Source: Callaeas wilsoni
Taxonomy: Eukaryota; Chordata; Aves; Passeriformes; Callaeidae
Length of the DNA stretch: 64,000 nucleotides
Assembly: GCA_013398955.1 (NCBI GenBank)
Contig: VWPU01003057.1
Location: 1 to 64,000 of the forward strand
Direction: 5' to 3'
Positions 23,684 through 35,100 of the stretch are shown piece by piece. Under the pieces are notes generated by a model. That model made no database searches. It was not told the DNA's origin and worked only from the letters and a program-made list of their open reading frames with translations. The first letter of the stretch is position 1. Every line of letters starts with the position of its first letter. The position numbers and the translations under genes are program-made.

Positions 23684-26057
23684 TCAAAAAACCCCAACCC
23701 TTGTTTCCTCTCCCAGTGGGCTCTTACCTTTTCTCCAGTAGAAACCACAAGGCTGAACAGAAGCCAGAACAATGTCAAATTAACCTGAGAAACTTCCAGT
23801 TCTTTGTCATCCTGTAAACAGATGATTTTCAAGTTTAGTTTGATTTGGTAAGAATGGCCCACAACAACAGAAGGTGTTGCTTGTGCCAAGTTATTTCATT
23901 TACAGTTAGCTTGAAATGAGCTGCATGGACAAAACCAGGTTTTGCTTTAGAATTTGTATTACCTAACATGTAGGACTTTAGATAAGGTGACTTGCACAGA
24001 GGACCAAGGAGAATAAAAAAGATACAGATTTTTATTAGCTGCAACCGATGCCAAAATTTTAAATTACCACTGAGATATATAAATTTAACTGAGATAATGT
24101 AACACAAAGGAGTGAGGAGTAAGAGCAGATATACTAATGATGATCATACAAAGGAAATGGTTCCTTGTAGGAAAGAACATAAAGGCCTTTCCAAACTCAA
24201 GATTTGGGGCTGGATTTGGTCCTTCTGTGTATATTAAGAATTGCAATAACTTTATACTATATTTATACTTTATTTTACATTAATTACGTTAACTCACGAG
24301 ATTGCTTCTGTGGGTCTACATGTTCTTTGCAATGCATGTTCAAAAGCATTCAAGCAAAATTATTATATGAAATATGCATGATAATCATGTAAATGCAGAT
24401 ATGTGAGATTTTTGTTGCTTTCTGTATCAGGCTAGAATACAGGAAGATCATGGGGATTTTTTTTTAAGTAGTTTTGATTCCAATCCCTTCCAAAAGTTGT
24501 GATATTAAAGATGATTTGGGAAGGGTGGGAAAATGAGAACAAAACCATCATAACAGTCTTATACTGGAATACTCAATTTAGAACTATCTGAAAGAACGAA
24601 TAATGTCTCATGAGATGCAAGAATAAAATTCCAATTTTAATTCCATAAAAGAATGTTGAGAAAGAGACACATGGTGTCTTCTCTCTGGGCAACATATTCT
24701 AGTGATTAGAACAAAAGCTTTTCTGGTTTAATTAAGCTTTTGTCCCAAAAAATATAACCTTTCTTAATGAAGGGTGGACCTTATACCACTGTGGCACATC
24801 CTGGCTTAATTTAACCATAACATGTTTTGAAATGCTCTTTTGCTTCCAAATGAGAAATACCAAAATTTGAGGTTTTTCTCCCCAATGTCTTCCTACGATT
24901 GTCTCCTTTTTTTTTTTCCCTAAGATAAAGTCCTGACCATAATGATCTCAGGTGACACCATGCCAAATCCTTTCCCAATGTGTCTGAGGTGACATGACAG
25001 TACATTACACAGTGAAGTAGAATTTACCACCATTGTGACCTGATGAAACCTAAAAAGAATGCTTTCACTTTTATATTATAGATTATTCTAACTTTTAGCT
25101 AGATAAAAGTTGAATACTTTGATCCAGCACTTTCATTTGCTGTTATCCAGAGAATAATAGGATGACAAAATTACTGCCTAGAATTTTTGCATAACCCCAA
25201 CAGACAAAGATATAAAAATATACTCTGTGGGGATTTTAATATACAAGACATCTATAACAGGATTCAAATGCATTGTAAAGTAGAAGAATTTATATTTCAA
25301 TTTTTGCATAAATTGATTTTACTTAGGAAAAAAGCAACTTTGTCTTAAATCAAAAAAGCTATATTTTAATCTAATGTAGACCTTTTTCAAAACCAATCTA
25401 TATTAGTTGAAGGTTGAGCCCTTCAAACATTATCCACCTCAGTGAACCTCACAGGCTTTAATGGGATCATATGAATATGATGACTATTTCAAGGTGAACA
25501 GGGGTTAAAGGAACAGGTCTCAGATCTATGCAATAAAGCAGACACAAACAGAAGAAATACTGTAGAATAATTTTGTTTTCCTAAAATAAAACCTTTCTAT
25601 ATTACCTGAAAATTTTGATTTTATCAATACGGTTGAACCAGGAGATATATTTAGAACCCTCTATTTCTGACCTCATCCATACTGATTTCACACCAACGTA
25701 ATTTCATATACTTTAATTGTATTATTTTTGTTTTTACTCATTGCAGACACTCAGACCTAAACCCTTATTATCCCTCCAAATAAATTGCTCATTATTTTAA
25801 CAGCTTCCTGCAGTCAGAGTTTCTCAGCATGTATCACATTTCTATTTCTTAAGATAGAAATGTAAAGCAGCTGGGGGTCTGCCTGATTTAACGTCCAGAT
25901 TTGCTTAGAGGAAGCAAAGATGATTTTATGTTTCTCTGTTCACTGATGATATGTGGTCTTTTAGCTTCTTCAGCTATATTTAGAAGGACTTATCAGTCAG
26001 CATTACTGAGAAAAGAAACACAAACTAAGGCCAAGTCTGAAGCAAGGTAATCAAAGT

Positions 26058-27122
26058 TACTCATGTCCTGCTGGGGAACTTCAACCACCCCGACATCTGC
26101 TGGGAAAGTAGCAGAGCGAGCTGTAGGCAATTCAGGACACTCCTGGAATGCATAGAGGATAACTTCTTGAGCCAGCCAACAGACAGCTCTGCCAGAGGGG
26201 ATTCAGTACTGGGTCTGACCAACATAAGGCAGGTAATCGGGGAACATCAAGACTGGAGGCAGCCTGGGCTGTGGTGATCGTGCGTTGGTGGAGTTTGCAG
26301 TCCTGAGGGATATAGCTCAGATAAGGTGTGAAGTTAGGCCCCTGTACTTTAGGAAAGCAAACTTCCAGCCTTTCAAGGATATGGTCAATAGGATCCACTG
26401 GGAGATTCCCCTCAAGGACCAGGGAGTGAAAATAGCAAATCTTTAAGGAAGTCTTCCACAGAGTGTAAGGACCGGCAGTTCCCACAAGCAAAAAATCAGG
26501 CGAGAGACCAGTATGGCTGAGTAGGGAACTGCTGGTCAAACGAAAGGGAAAGAAGCAAATGCACAGGCAGTGGATGCAAGGAAAGGTACCCTGGAAGAGT
26601 ATAGAGATGAAGTTTGGTTGTCTAGGGGTGAGAAAGACCAAGGAGAAGCTGGAACTGAACATGGCAAGGGATTCAAAGAATAACAAGAAGGGCTTCTATA
26701 GGTATGTTAACCAGAAAAGGAAGGTGAAAGAAGGTGTAGCCCCCTGAAAAACAACAGTAGCAAACTGGTAACAGTGGATTAGGAGAAGGCTGACGTTCTC
26801 AACAACTTATTTGCCTCAGTCTTCAGTGGCAACCTCTCTTCCAACATCTCTTGAGAGGATGAACAGCAAGCCGGACACTGGGGCAGCAAAGTGCTTCCCA
26901 CTGTAACTAAAGATCAGGTTCATGACAACCTGAAGAATCTGAATGTACATAAATCTATGTACATGGAGCTATGAGATCTAGCCCAGAATCCAGAGGGAAA
27001 TGGCTGATGTTGTTGCCAAGCTACCCTCCATGATATTTGAAAAGTCATGGCAGTCAGGTGAAGTCTCAGGTGACTGGAAAAAGGGAAACATTGTACCCGT
27101 CTTTTAAAAGGCTTGGATTTTA
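26058..27122 (+). mobile_element. CR1 LINE ORF2 fragment, endonuclease to RT start
   Basis: In shifting frames the plus strand reads as CR1 ORF2. It starts with the end of the APE-type endonuclease (GNFNHPDICWES at about 26074, then LLECIEDNFLSQP), continues through the linker (FRKANFQPFKDMV-like; LELNMARDSKNNKKGFYRYV near 26650-26705) and reaches the RT start ([17 protein letters not shown] near 27055-27110). The family's GDFN box has Asp replaced by Asn, and stops and frameshifts are frequent, so the copy is dead. It lacks both the 5' end and, unusually, the whole 3' half with RT active site and tail, so a later deletion or rearrangement probably removed the rest. The 184-codon minus-strand frame across 26132-26686 is an antisense shadow. 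Confidence 0.93.
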
Positions 27123-28118
27123 AAGGTGTGAATTGTCAATCTAATCCCTGAAAACAGCTATGTGCATACTTAATTTCAGCACAAGTAATCCTCCTGAATT
27201 AATGAGTGTTTGGAAAGATGATGAAATATGTTCATATCTTAGAAGGTTGATGGCTGGATGATGAACCACTCAAAAATTTACTATTTTATCCCCTATTTAC
27301 AAGATTGTAGCAGTATCTTATTTCAAGTATGAAAACTGAATTATAAATTAAAAAAACCACAGATGAAAAGGCAGACCAGGGCATTTGGGGAAAGATGCAA
27401 AAACTGAAAATCTCTGTTCCTAACTACTTTACTTGGAAAACTAAAGATAAAAAGCAAATATAGATCCATATTACTTGAAAACATAAATTAAATTTTTGCA
27501 TGTTTCTGGCATAATATAGCAATTTAACTCATTAAATAACCAAAATCCTGAGAAAGACAAGGCTACATTTTTTAACATGTAAGTTGTCTACTTCTTAATG
27601 CTACAGACTGTTTAGGAAAAAAAAGGAGTTATTTTGAATTTCTTAATAAGTTTTCATGTGAACAATTTGTCTAAAATAACACCTTCACCTAAGCCAAATA
27701 ATTTCTGGATTAAATGAAAGTGAAACACATCCTTTCTACAATTAGTATAGGACCTTCTCTTTTTTGTTCCACATGCAGAATCTCTACTAGAAGAATCAGT
27801 ACATATTATGGAACAGAATCTAATAAGTCCAACAAAGAAACAAGATTATTATGTCTTAACTGGTTTAAAGGGATTTTAAGTGCTCCTGCTGAGCACTTAA
27901 TACTTTGGACTTAGTCTCCTACTGAGGTATTTTTGTCAGCCAAATATAGAATGGGAAATGCATCAATGCTTAATTCTATTTTGGCCTCCTTGTTCCATCT
28001 CAGAGCGGGTTATGTGCAGCATTTCTTGTACAAGATACTTTGTTGATATGGTGTATTATCAACACCAATTATGGTGTATTATAGCATTGATGCTACAATG
28101 GGTATGGCTGTATGCCTC
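27123..28118. other. No gene seen; spacer between CR1 and LTR
   Basis: AT-rich spacer. The 12-base direct repeat ATGGTGTATTAT occurs at 28048-28059 and 28071-28082, separated by a stretch that can pair with it (GGTGT...AACACC). No coding signal. Confidence 0.55.
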
Positions 28119-28646
28119 TGTGAGAGACACACCCATAGCAAAGGAAGATTAGAGAATGATCTCCTGTGGGCTTCCAAGCAGGGGTTCAGAGATGCAGCGA
28201 GGCAGGAGTCCAGAGTGAGGAATGAATTATTTATTAAATTTACAATACCATTTATATATTCTAGTTCCATAAAGCAATTGAACAGTGTTCACACTTCTCC
28301 TAGGGTGATTGGTCAAAATCTCAGACACCCACTTAGAAGAAATGTTTTTTCCTAATATAATGTACAACGTCAGAAGATACCAGATATGAATGCTATTTAC
28401 AAAAACCCTATCTATTGTTTACATAGCTTACACAGCAAAGGAAAAGTTCTCACAGAATGAATGCAAGAAGAGAAAATTTCCCTGCTAACAGCATTTCAGC
28501 ATCCACAATCTCCCCTGCAAGAACCGAAATCTACCCTATCGCTCAACTGTTGGTTTGCTCTCTGGCTTCTGCTTGGACTCTGCACCTGGCTCTCTCCAGA
28601 GCAGTTCATTTAAAGACACCTTGCAAAATGTTAAAGGAATGTCACA
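28119..28646 (-). mobile_element. Solo LTR of an endogenous retrovirus
   Basis: On the minus strand this block has the order of an LTR: a 5' TGTGACATTCC, a CCAAT box (plus 28308-28312), a TATA-like ATATATAAAT (plus 28250-28259), AATAAA only about 15-20 bases after it (plus 28230-28235), then a C/T-rich R/U5 ending CTCTCACA. TATA and polyadenylation signal lying so close imply a very short R or a polyadenylation signal at the U3/R border. The outer edges are uncertain by tens of bases because I find no matching target duplication. No retroviral genes flank it. Family not determined. Confidence 0.75.
28308..28312 (-). promoter_or_regulatory. CCAAT box of the LTR promoter
   Basis: ATTGG on the plus strand, i.e. 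GACCAATCA on the minus strand, about 50 bases upstream of the LTR TATA box, which is the usual place for an NF-Y site. Confidence 0.5.
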
Positions 28647-31600
28647 GCACAAGTTTTAGATCCCTCCATAGTGCACAAAAATTATCACAGTTTCTACCTC
28701 TTGCAGCAGAACATCTTAGAGTCTAAAAACCACTTTCACAAAACACTATGGGCAAAAGTTTGATTCAAAGTTACTTGAATCAGTGTAAAATCTTATGATT
28801 TGAAGCTTTGAAAACAGAAGCAAATCTTGTGTCATACCTAAGCCTTCTCTAGAATCTGAAATGGATCTGTGTGAGGGGTACACACTAAAGGACAAATCAC
28901 ACACTCGTGCAGACTAGGGGAGGGTACCATAATAAAGTGGGAAACTTGTGGCTTTCCCAGAAGTCCTGTCTATCTGCTCCAATACCATTTCAGTGAGAAG
29001 TACGTGATTCCAGCGCTGAGTAGAAAGCCATTCTGAAGACAAAATGAACCAGGCAGATAGTCCCAGAGGCATGATTTTAAACAAAGATAGGTTTTGCCAG
29101 CCAAACCAAGTGAAGCAAACAAATGAACTCAAACTGACAACCCTCATGACAGTAACTTCTAAGTTTTGAGAGTTAATCATGCTGCATTTTGACAGATCAC
29201 TGATGAAATCTTTCAGATTTGCCTTGTCAGTCATTTATTAGCAGACATCTAATGAATAGCATATAAAGTAGGCTTGTTAAGTATAGTGCCTGTTGACAGT
29301 TCAATTTAAAAGTGAAGAGTATAGAAAATTCACTCCAGAGCAATTGTCAGTTTTTCCACACGAAAAGCCTACTTTGTGTTAATAGTCTGTACAGGTCTGG
29401 TAGGGACGTTCTCCATCTCCGTGACCCTGGCTGCCACAGGAATGCAACAACATTTAGCAAAGAAATGGTCAAGCACTCAGGCAAATATTACTGGAATTAT
29501 GACATTACCATATTCATTTCTTTGCTTAGGAAAAATAATTGAAAGATACACCCTGAGGTGTATCAGTTATATTTGAAACTGATTTTATTGCAATTTTTTA
29601 TTTTACTTTATTTATAATATGATTTATGAGAGGAATTATTATTATCATTAATTTATCTCTTTTCCCAACATAATACAGCATGCAAATAATAACATCTAGC
29701 ATTAAATTTACAACATAAAATGCATTTTTGTGAGATGTTTCCTATTGACTTTGGAAACAAAGTATAACAAAACCAAAAATTCCTTTCTGAATGTTCAAAC
29801 CTTTAAGGAAAGAGATTAAAGCAGATTCAAAGAAGACTCATTGATATTTTTTATACTGAAGTATTTATCTTCTCACGTACAAATACATAGGCCCATAAAA
29901 ACACAGCATTGCTAAAAAGCACAGTAAGACAAAATGACTGAAATGCAAATAGAAAAGCTTATTATGAGAAATGGATAAAACACCTTTTTTTTTTTTTTTT
30001 TAAGATATATATTCTGAAGGATTTATGGTTTTTGTGAAGGAACCTTAAAGGTTTTCATTTGCAGTCTTCCAATTTTTTGACCTATATTGGTTTGAAAAAT
30101 TGAAACTCAACTAGTTTTACAATTATATCTCCCAAACAGGATATCACAATCAGGGGCAAGTGAGGCAAGAGCAGATCAACTGTTCACTAATGGGCAGGCC
30201 AGGCTAATGCTAAAGAACTTCCGCCTCTCTTCACAAGGTCTTTTTCAATCCTTTTTGTTGTTTACCTGTCACTTGATAAACTTATTATGGTTATGAGCTC
30301 AGATATATTGCCGTCCTTCATCATGACCTACGAACATGGCATGGGACCAGACTGGTGATAGAAGACTGGAAGTAGAATAAAGGCACATAGACCAAAGGGG
30401 GCAAATGAAAAGCACAGAAGGCATTTCAGCACAGCTTATACCAGGCACAAATATAACAGACCACGAGGAGATGCTCATGAGGGGAAGCAGACATTGTAAA
30501 AGCACAATGATGGCCCTTCCATGTTGTGTTTTTTTAATAATCAGCTAAATTAAATAGTCTACAGTGGCTTCCTAACAGGAAGAGCTGCATGGTTTTCAGA
30601 AAGTGATAGGAAGATGTGAAAAATAATAATTTCCTGGAACGCATGGATCTTCAAAAAAATCTTCGTATGGAAAGGAAGAAAAAAAGGGAGAAATTTTTAA
30701 AAGCCTGTGTGGATTTGAAATTACTGTTTCTAATGTCATGCTGAAAAGTTCAACACATGAAAAGAGTCCTTAATTCTACTAGTGATTCTAGTGGTGTTCA
30801 GAAATTGATTAAAAGATTTTAATCATGCTAATGTTAATCATGATTAGTAAAATAAAAATATACAATAGATAAAAAAGATTTCATAGGCTGATGCTGTATA
30901 TATAGATGTACTTGGTAAACTCTAAATCCAAGACTTTAAAGAGGATTTCTGGCATAAGATGGGGGAAAAAGTGTCTATTTGGCAGTAAATTATTAACCCC
31001 ATAACTTAGAAACTGAGGAAAACAGCTATACATGTAATTCAGTATATTCAATTACTATTTTCTCGAGCAGTTCTGCCTGGGGTCTGAAAATACTTAGTTT
31101 CTTATCCATTTTCCTACTGCAAATGAAACCACTGAGGTGACTTATGAGCCTGCAGGCCTTCCTAGTGGTCTAGGATTCCTTTCTGAAGCTCAGACCTCTT
31201 ACTAATAGTAGTAAAACTCTATTACATGTAATATTTTCAATATTGCTAAAATTTATGCATTTAATAAGTGTTTGAAGTAAGAGTGGGGAACGATATTTTA
31301 TGTAACTTTAGCCAGAAAGTTATATCTTTAAGTTTTAATATAGATTTTTCCCTGCAGACACAAAGATATGTTGCATGATAAACAGATGCTGAACAGTAAG
31401 GCAATAAATACTGCCATATAGAGAATCCAAAGAAGTTTCAGCTGTTTCAATGCCCACAGCAGACTAAAAAGTGGTCCCTTGAAAAATTACAGATATGAAT
31501 ACTCCATGACTTTGCAAAGTCTACAACAAATAGTAGAGTGTACACTACTGCCACATTACACTTCCATAAACAAAGGGTGGCATTTTATATTCATTGGGAA

Positions 31601-31913
31601 GGATATGACTGAAACATGGCAATTCGACATCATGGAAACTACAGTCTCTTTAGATCTAAATATCTCTCTTATATATTAAGCAGAATAAAACCCTTGGAGA
31701 AGTGAGACTGCAGCAATTTATTTGTAAAGGACTTAGTATGCTTCTGAGAATTAGCATTAGTAACTCAGATTCTGAAGCTAATCTTTCTTCCCCCGCCCAA
31801 TCTTTACTCATATAGAGAGAAAAATGATCTTTCTTCATAACTCTACAAGAACCAAATATGGATGAAGTCATAGCTGTGTCAAGACTTCAATAAGTGTTCC
31901 AACGAAATATTAA
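28647..31913. other. No gene seen
   Basis: AT-rich sequence with a T17 run at 29985. The minus-strand frame at 28914-29234 (106 codons) has no recognisable domain. No mobile element was identified. Confidence 0.55.
29985..30001. repeat. Poly-T run (T17)
   Basis: Seventeen T residues with no recognisable retrocopy attached. Confidence 0.85.
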
Positions 31914-31940
31914 TTACTTTTAAGAGGTCCCTTAGCACAG

Positions 31941-32199
31941 AAGCTCCTCATTTTGATAAAGAAATCCTACAAAAAGTCCTTCTTCAAAAGGAAGGAAGAT
32001 GTTGGCTCTGACTCTACCTTCAATTCAAAGGAATCCATCAATACAAAGCTGCTCCACCAAGAGTCAATGAATGCTGGCCAGAGCGAGGTTTCCTGTGAAA
32101 AACTCAAAAAACTGTTAAGGGACATCTATCTGATGGCTGAACACATCTGTTGTCTTCTGCAGGACTACCACCTCTGCCTACTGTCAAAAAAGGAAACAG
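31941..32199 (+). CDS. Candidate internal coding exon, protein unknown
   Basis: The plus strand is open from a stop at 31911 through 32199 and ends GAAACAG|GTAAAG, a good splice donor (GT at 32200-32201). A weak acceptor, CCCTTAGCACAG, ends at 31940. The 86 residues start Lys/Ser-rich (KSYKKSFFKRKEDVGSDS), pass through a polar stretch and end in an amphipathic helix-like CEKLKKLLRDIYLMAEHICC. Third codon positions in the second half are much richer in G/C than the surrounding DNA, as in real exons. No ATG begins the frame, so it would be internal, leaving in phase 1. A stronger acceptor (TGTTGTCTTCTGCAG, AG at 32161-32162) lies inside and would give a 37-base exon instead. I do not recognise the protein; chance or a decayed exon remains possible. 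Confidence 0.3.
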
Positions 32200-35100
32200 G
32201 TAAAGCCCTGTAACATTCAGTTATTTCCTTAGAGTTAGAGCTGTTTTTGAAAAATATTGCTCCTTAATCTAAGAAAAATAAAGTAAATTCTCCAGCATTT
32301 CAAAAGCAGCATCTGTCTGCTATACATATTAGAAGTTCATAGAGGTAATTGCCTGTATCATTTGCAAACCTATAAGCTGAAAATGATGAGTTAAGAGAGA
32401 CGTGTACCCAAGGGGGAAAAAAAGGCCTTTTAAAAATGTTGTTTTAAAAAGAATACACATTTTAAAATAAAGAAAGAGTCATAAAAACTTAATAGTACAT
32501 GGAACTATTTGAAACACTTTGGAAGATTCAATAAGCTTTCACCGATTTCAAACATTTCCAGAAAGAAAGTCATCTGCAGAGTTGCTGATCTTGGAGAAAA
32601 CCAGAAAAATAACTGTCTAAATCCCCAAAAAATATAAAAACAACACAGTAAAAATTATTGTGCTCACAGAAAGATAAAAAGCAAATTGAATGGACATCAG
32701 CAGCCAATCTCGTAAGTATCCAAACAGTAATTTAAAAATCTACCAACTTCACTGCCTGAGGAGGCTGCCAAAGCACAAATTCATTTGTTAAAACAAATAC
32801 TTTAGACAGTTTGATAGCCAGATCCGTGACAGCTGTGACCGTCCGATGACTGAAAAAAAAAAAAGGAACAAGAGAGATATGGCACTTAATCAAGCTTACC
32901 AAGAATAAAACACACTTCCCTACTTTGCTACTTTAAAAGGACTACAAACCCCCCAAGTTTTTTATAGCAAATGTACTTTTCATCCTGAAAGTTGTAATTC
33001 TGAGGGACAGGCTTTCACTGAAGTCTTTCCTTCTACAAATATTTGTTGCACCAAAAGGTGAGACTAAAATTATTGATTGCTGATGCGTTTCAGAATATCA
33101 AATAAGCTGATGCAGTTGGATGGGAGTGGTTGTATCCCATCCCTTCTGAATCAACAGCAGATCTGAAAGTTCTCAATAGCCCAGACAGGTGAGACAGTTA
33201 AACTCTTCCCTGGTCTTTGAGAGCCTTGCATGTTCTTAGACACTTGGCTACTGTGACTCGATCACAAAATTGGAGATCAAAATAAACTACAGATTTGGGA
33301 TCAGTGAGTTTATTTTGGTTTTGACCCACTTCAGACAGGTAGGAACCATGGGACTCACATAAGGATGAGAGAGATCTCCCTCCTGATGTGTCTTTCCAGG
33401 GCTCTGGCACTGAGAGCACTGCAGTCTCCTGTGCTGAGCCTGCAGCATCCCACAGCTCAGTCTTCTGCAGATTGAAATGGTTTAGATTAGCTTAAATTTT
33501 TCAGTTCTGTACAGCAGTGCAAGGCATGTCACACAGGTGGAGACTGAACAGTGTGAGACATATGAACAGGGTCTGGGATGCCTACAGTTGTGGTATTTGA
33601 GATACCTCGCAATCCTGACATTGCCAGTGTAGGACGGTAAAGAAAAGGAGCATGGGACACACACACATAAGCAACTACAAACTTAAGAAATGTTATTCAG
33701 AACATTTAAATTATTACTCCTGCCTCTTTTAGACACATTTCAATTTCCAGTTATTAATGGCAAATAATTACTGACACTTATGAGAAATTTGTACAGAGCA
33801 AAATTCCTGAAAATACTCATTCAGGTCCCTAGGTTCATTGTGGAAGATTTTAATCATTGCTATCACCACCATGTGGGCTATTAACAGTAAATCCAGTTAA
33901 CAGGAGCATAGAAAAGGTCAGAACACTGTAAAAATGTTTTCCTTTCATACTTACCTCCAAACTCAGACCTAGCAGTAATTTTGGGTTCATCATCCTACAG
34001 TGCCTACCATAAAAAAAGTCCCATGCTATTTCAAATCATTCAAACACATATCAAAATACAGATTTACTGGAATAGCAGAGTAAATTATTTTTTGTTAGTC
34101 ACAGTCTGTGATCCCCTAGTTGTCAATAATGATAGTTACAGGACATTTTCTAGACTTTGTCCCAAGAATCTAAAATCCATATATGTATGGCACTAAAACC
34201 ACCACTTCCCTTTCAGCCTTCATATTCTGAAAATATTCTTCTTCATGTCTCCATTCTAGTATTTAGTCACATTACAGTCACAAGAGCTCTGCCAGATAGT
34301 TCAATTATTTAAAGAAAGCCATACCCGTGTGTCTACTTTTGTTCAGATCTGTTACCTAAATTTTTTTTTTTTATATAAAATATACAAGCACCTAATTTCC
34401 CATTCAGCAGCTTCAGTCATTTGCAGCCAACTGATTTACTTGTGGATTATACCAAACCACTCAAACAAACAGGGCTTTATAGTTTAAATGACTTCGTGTG
34501 GATATTGCCAAGTTGATAAACACGACACGCTGTTTGTTTCTCGTTTTAGACCTGTTCCTGTCACCTTTCTGCTTTATATGTTTTCCTTTCAACAATGAAG
34601 TTCAGCTACTTTCACCATGTTGGCTGTTATTCATATTTGGTTACCCACAATGACAAATACTACTCAACTATGCTTCCATAAAGTTGTCCATGTGACTTTT
34701 ATAACAAAAGCAAAAAAGGTTCAGAGATAAATGATTTAGTCTCTACGGCTCTTGGAAGCTGGTCAGCCTTTGACTGCTGAAAGGTTAAAGGAAATGCATC
34801 TTGCTCTGAGTAATGAGTGAGGAGGGAAGAATCTATTTCTTAAAAGTAAAATGTTACCTAAACTATGGATCAGCTCAATTAGGGGTTTCAAGATGCAGCT
34901 TTGTAGGAATTTGATAGATTTCACATCATTGGCTGACCAATTTATTTTCTGCCAGCCAAAACACTGTTTGTAAACTACTGCGTGGTGACTGATGATGCCA
35001 AGGGCAAACAATGAACAGAGAATAAGAGAAGAGATGAAAAGAAGCTCTGCTGGGATAACGAGAAGAAATGGTCCTTCATCATGCTATCAGGCCTATGGCT

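Larger units (their letters stand above)
18839..26057. other. No gene seen; long gene-free stretch
   Basis: Seven kilobases of AT-rich sequence without a supported gene. It contains the 20-base palindrome at 22076, an (AATA)n at 22161, an A-rich run at 23659 and a short (TG)n at 21184-21195. The 194-codon frame at 21550-22134 has no recognisable domain, and part of it comes from the palindromic stretch, so I do not call it. The patch 20280-20560 is relatively G+C-rich but unassigned. Confidence 0.55.

Noticed and set aside
26132..26686. 184-codon minus-strand open frame
   Set aside because: Antisense shadow of the plus-strand CR1 ORF2 fragment.
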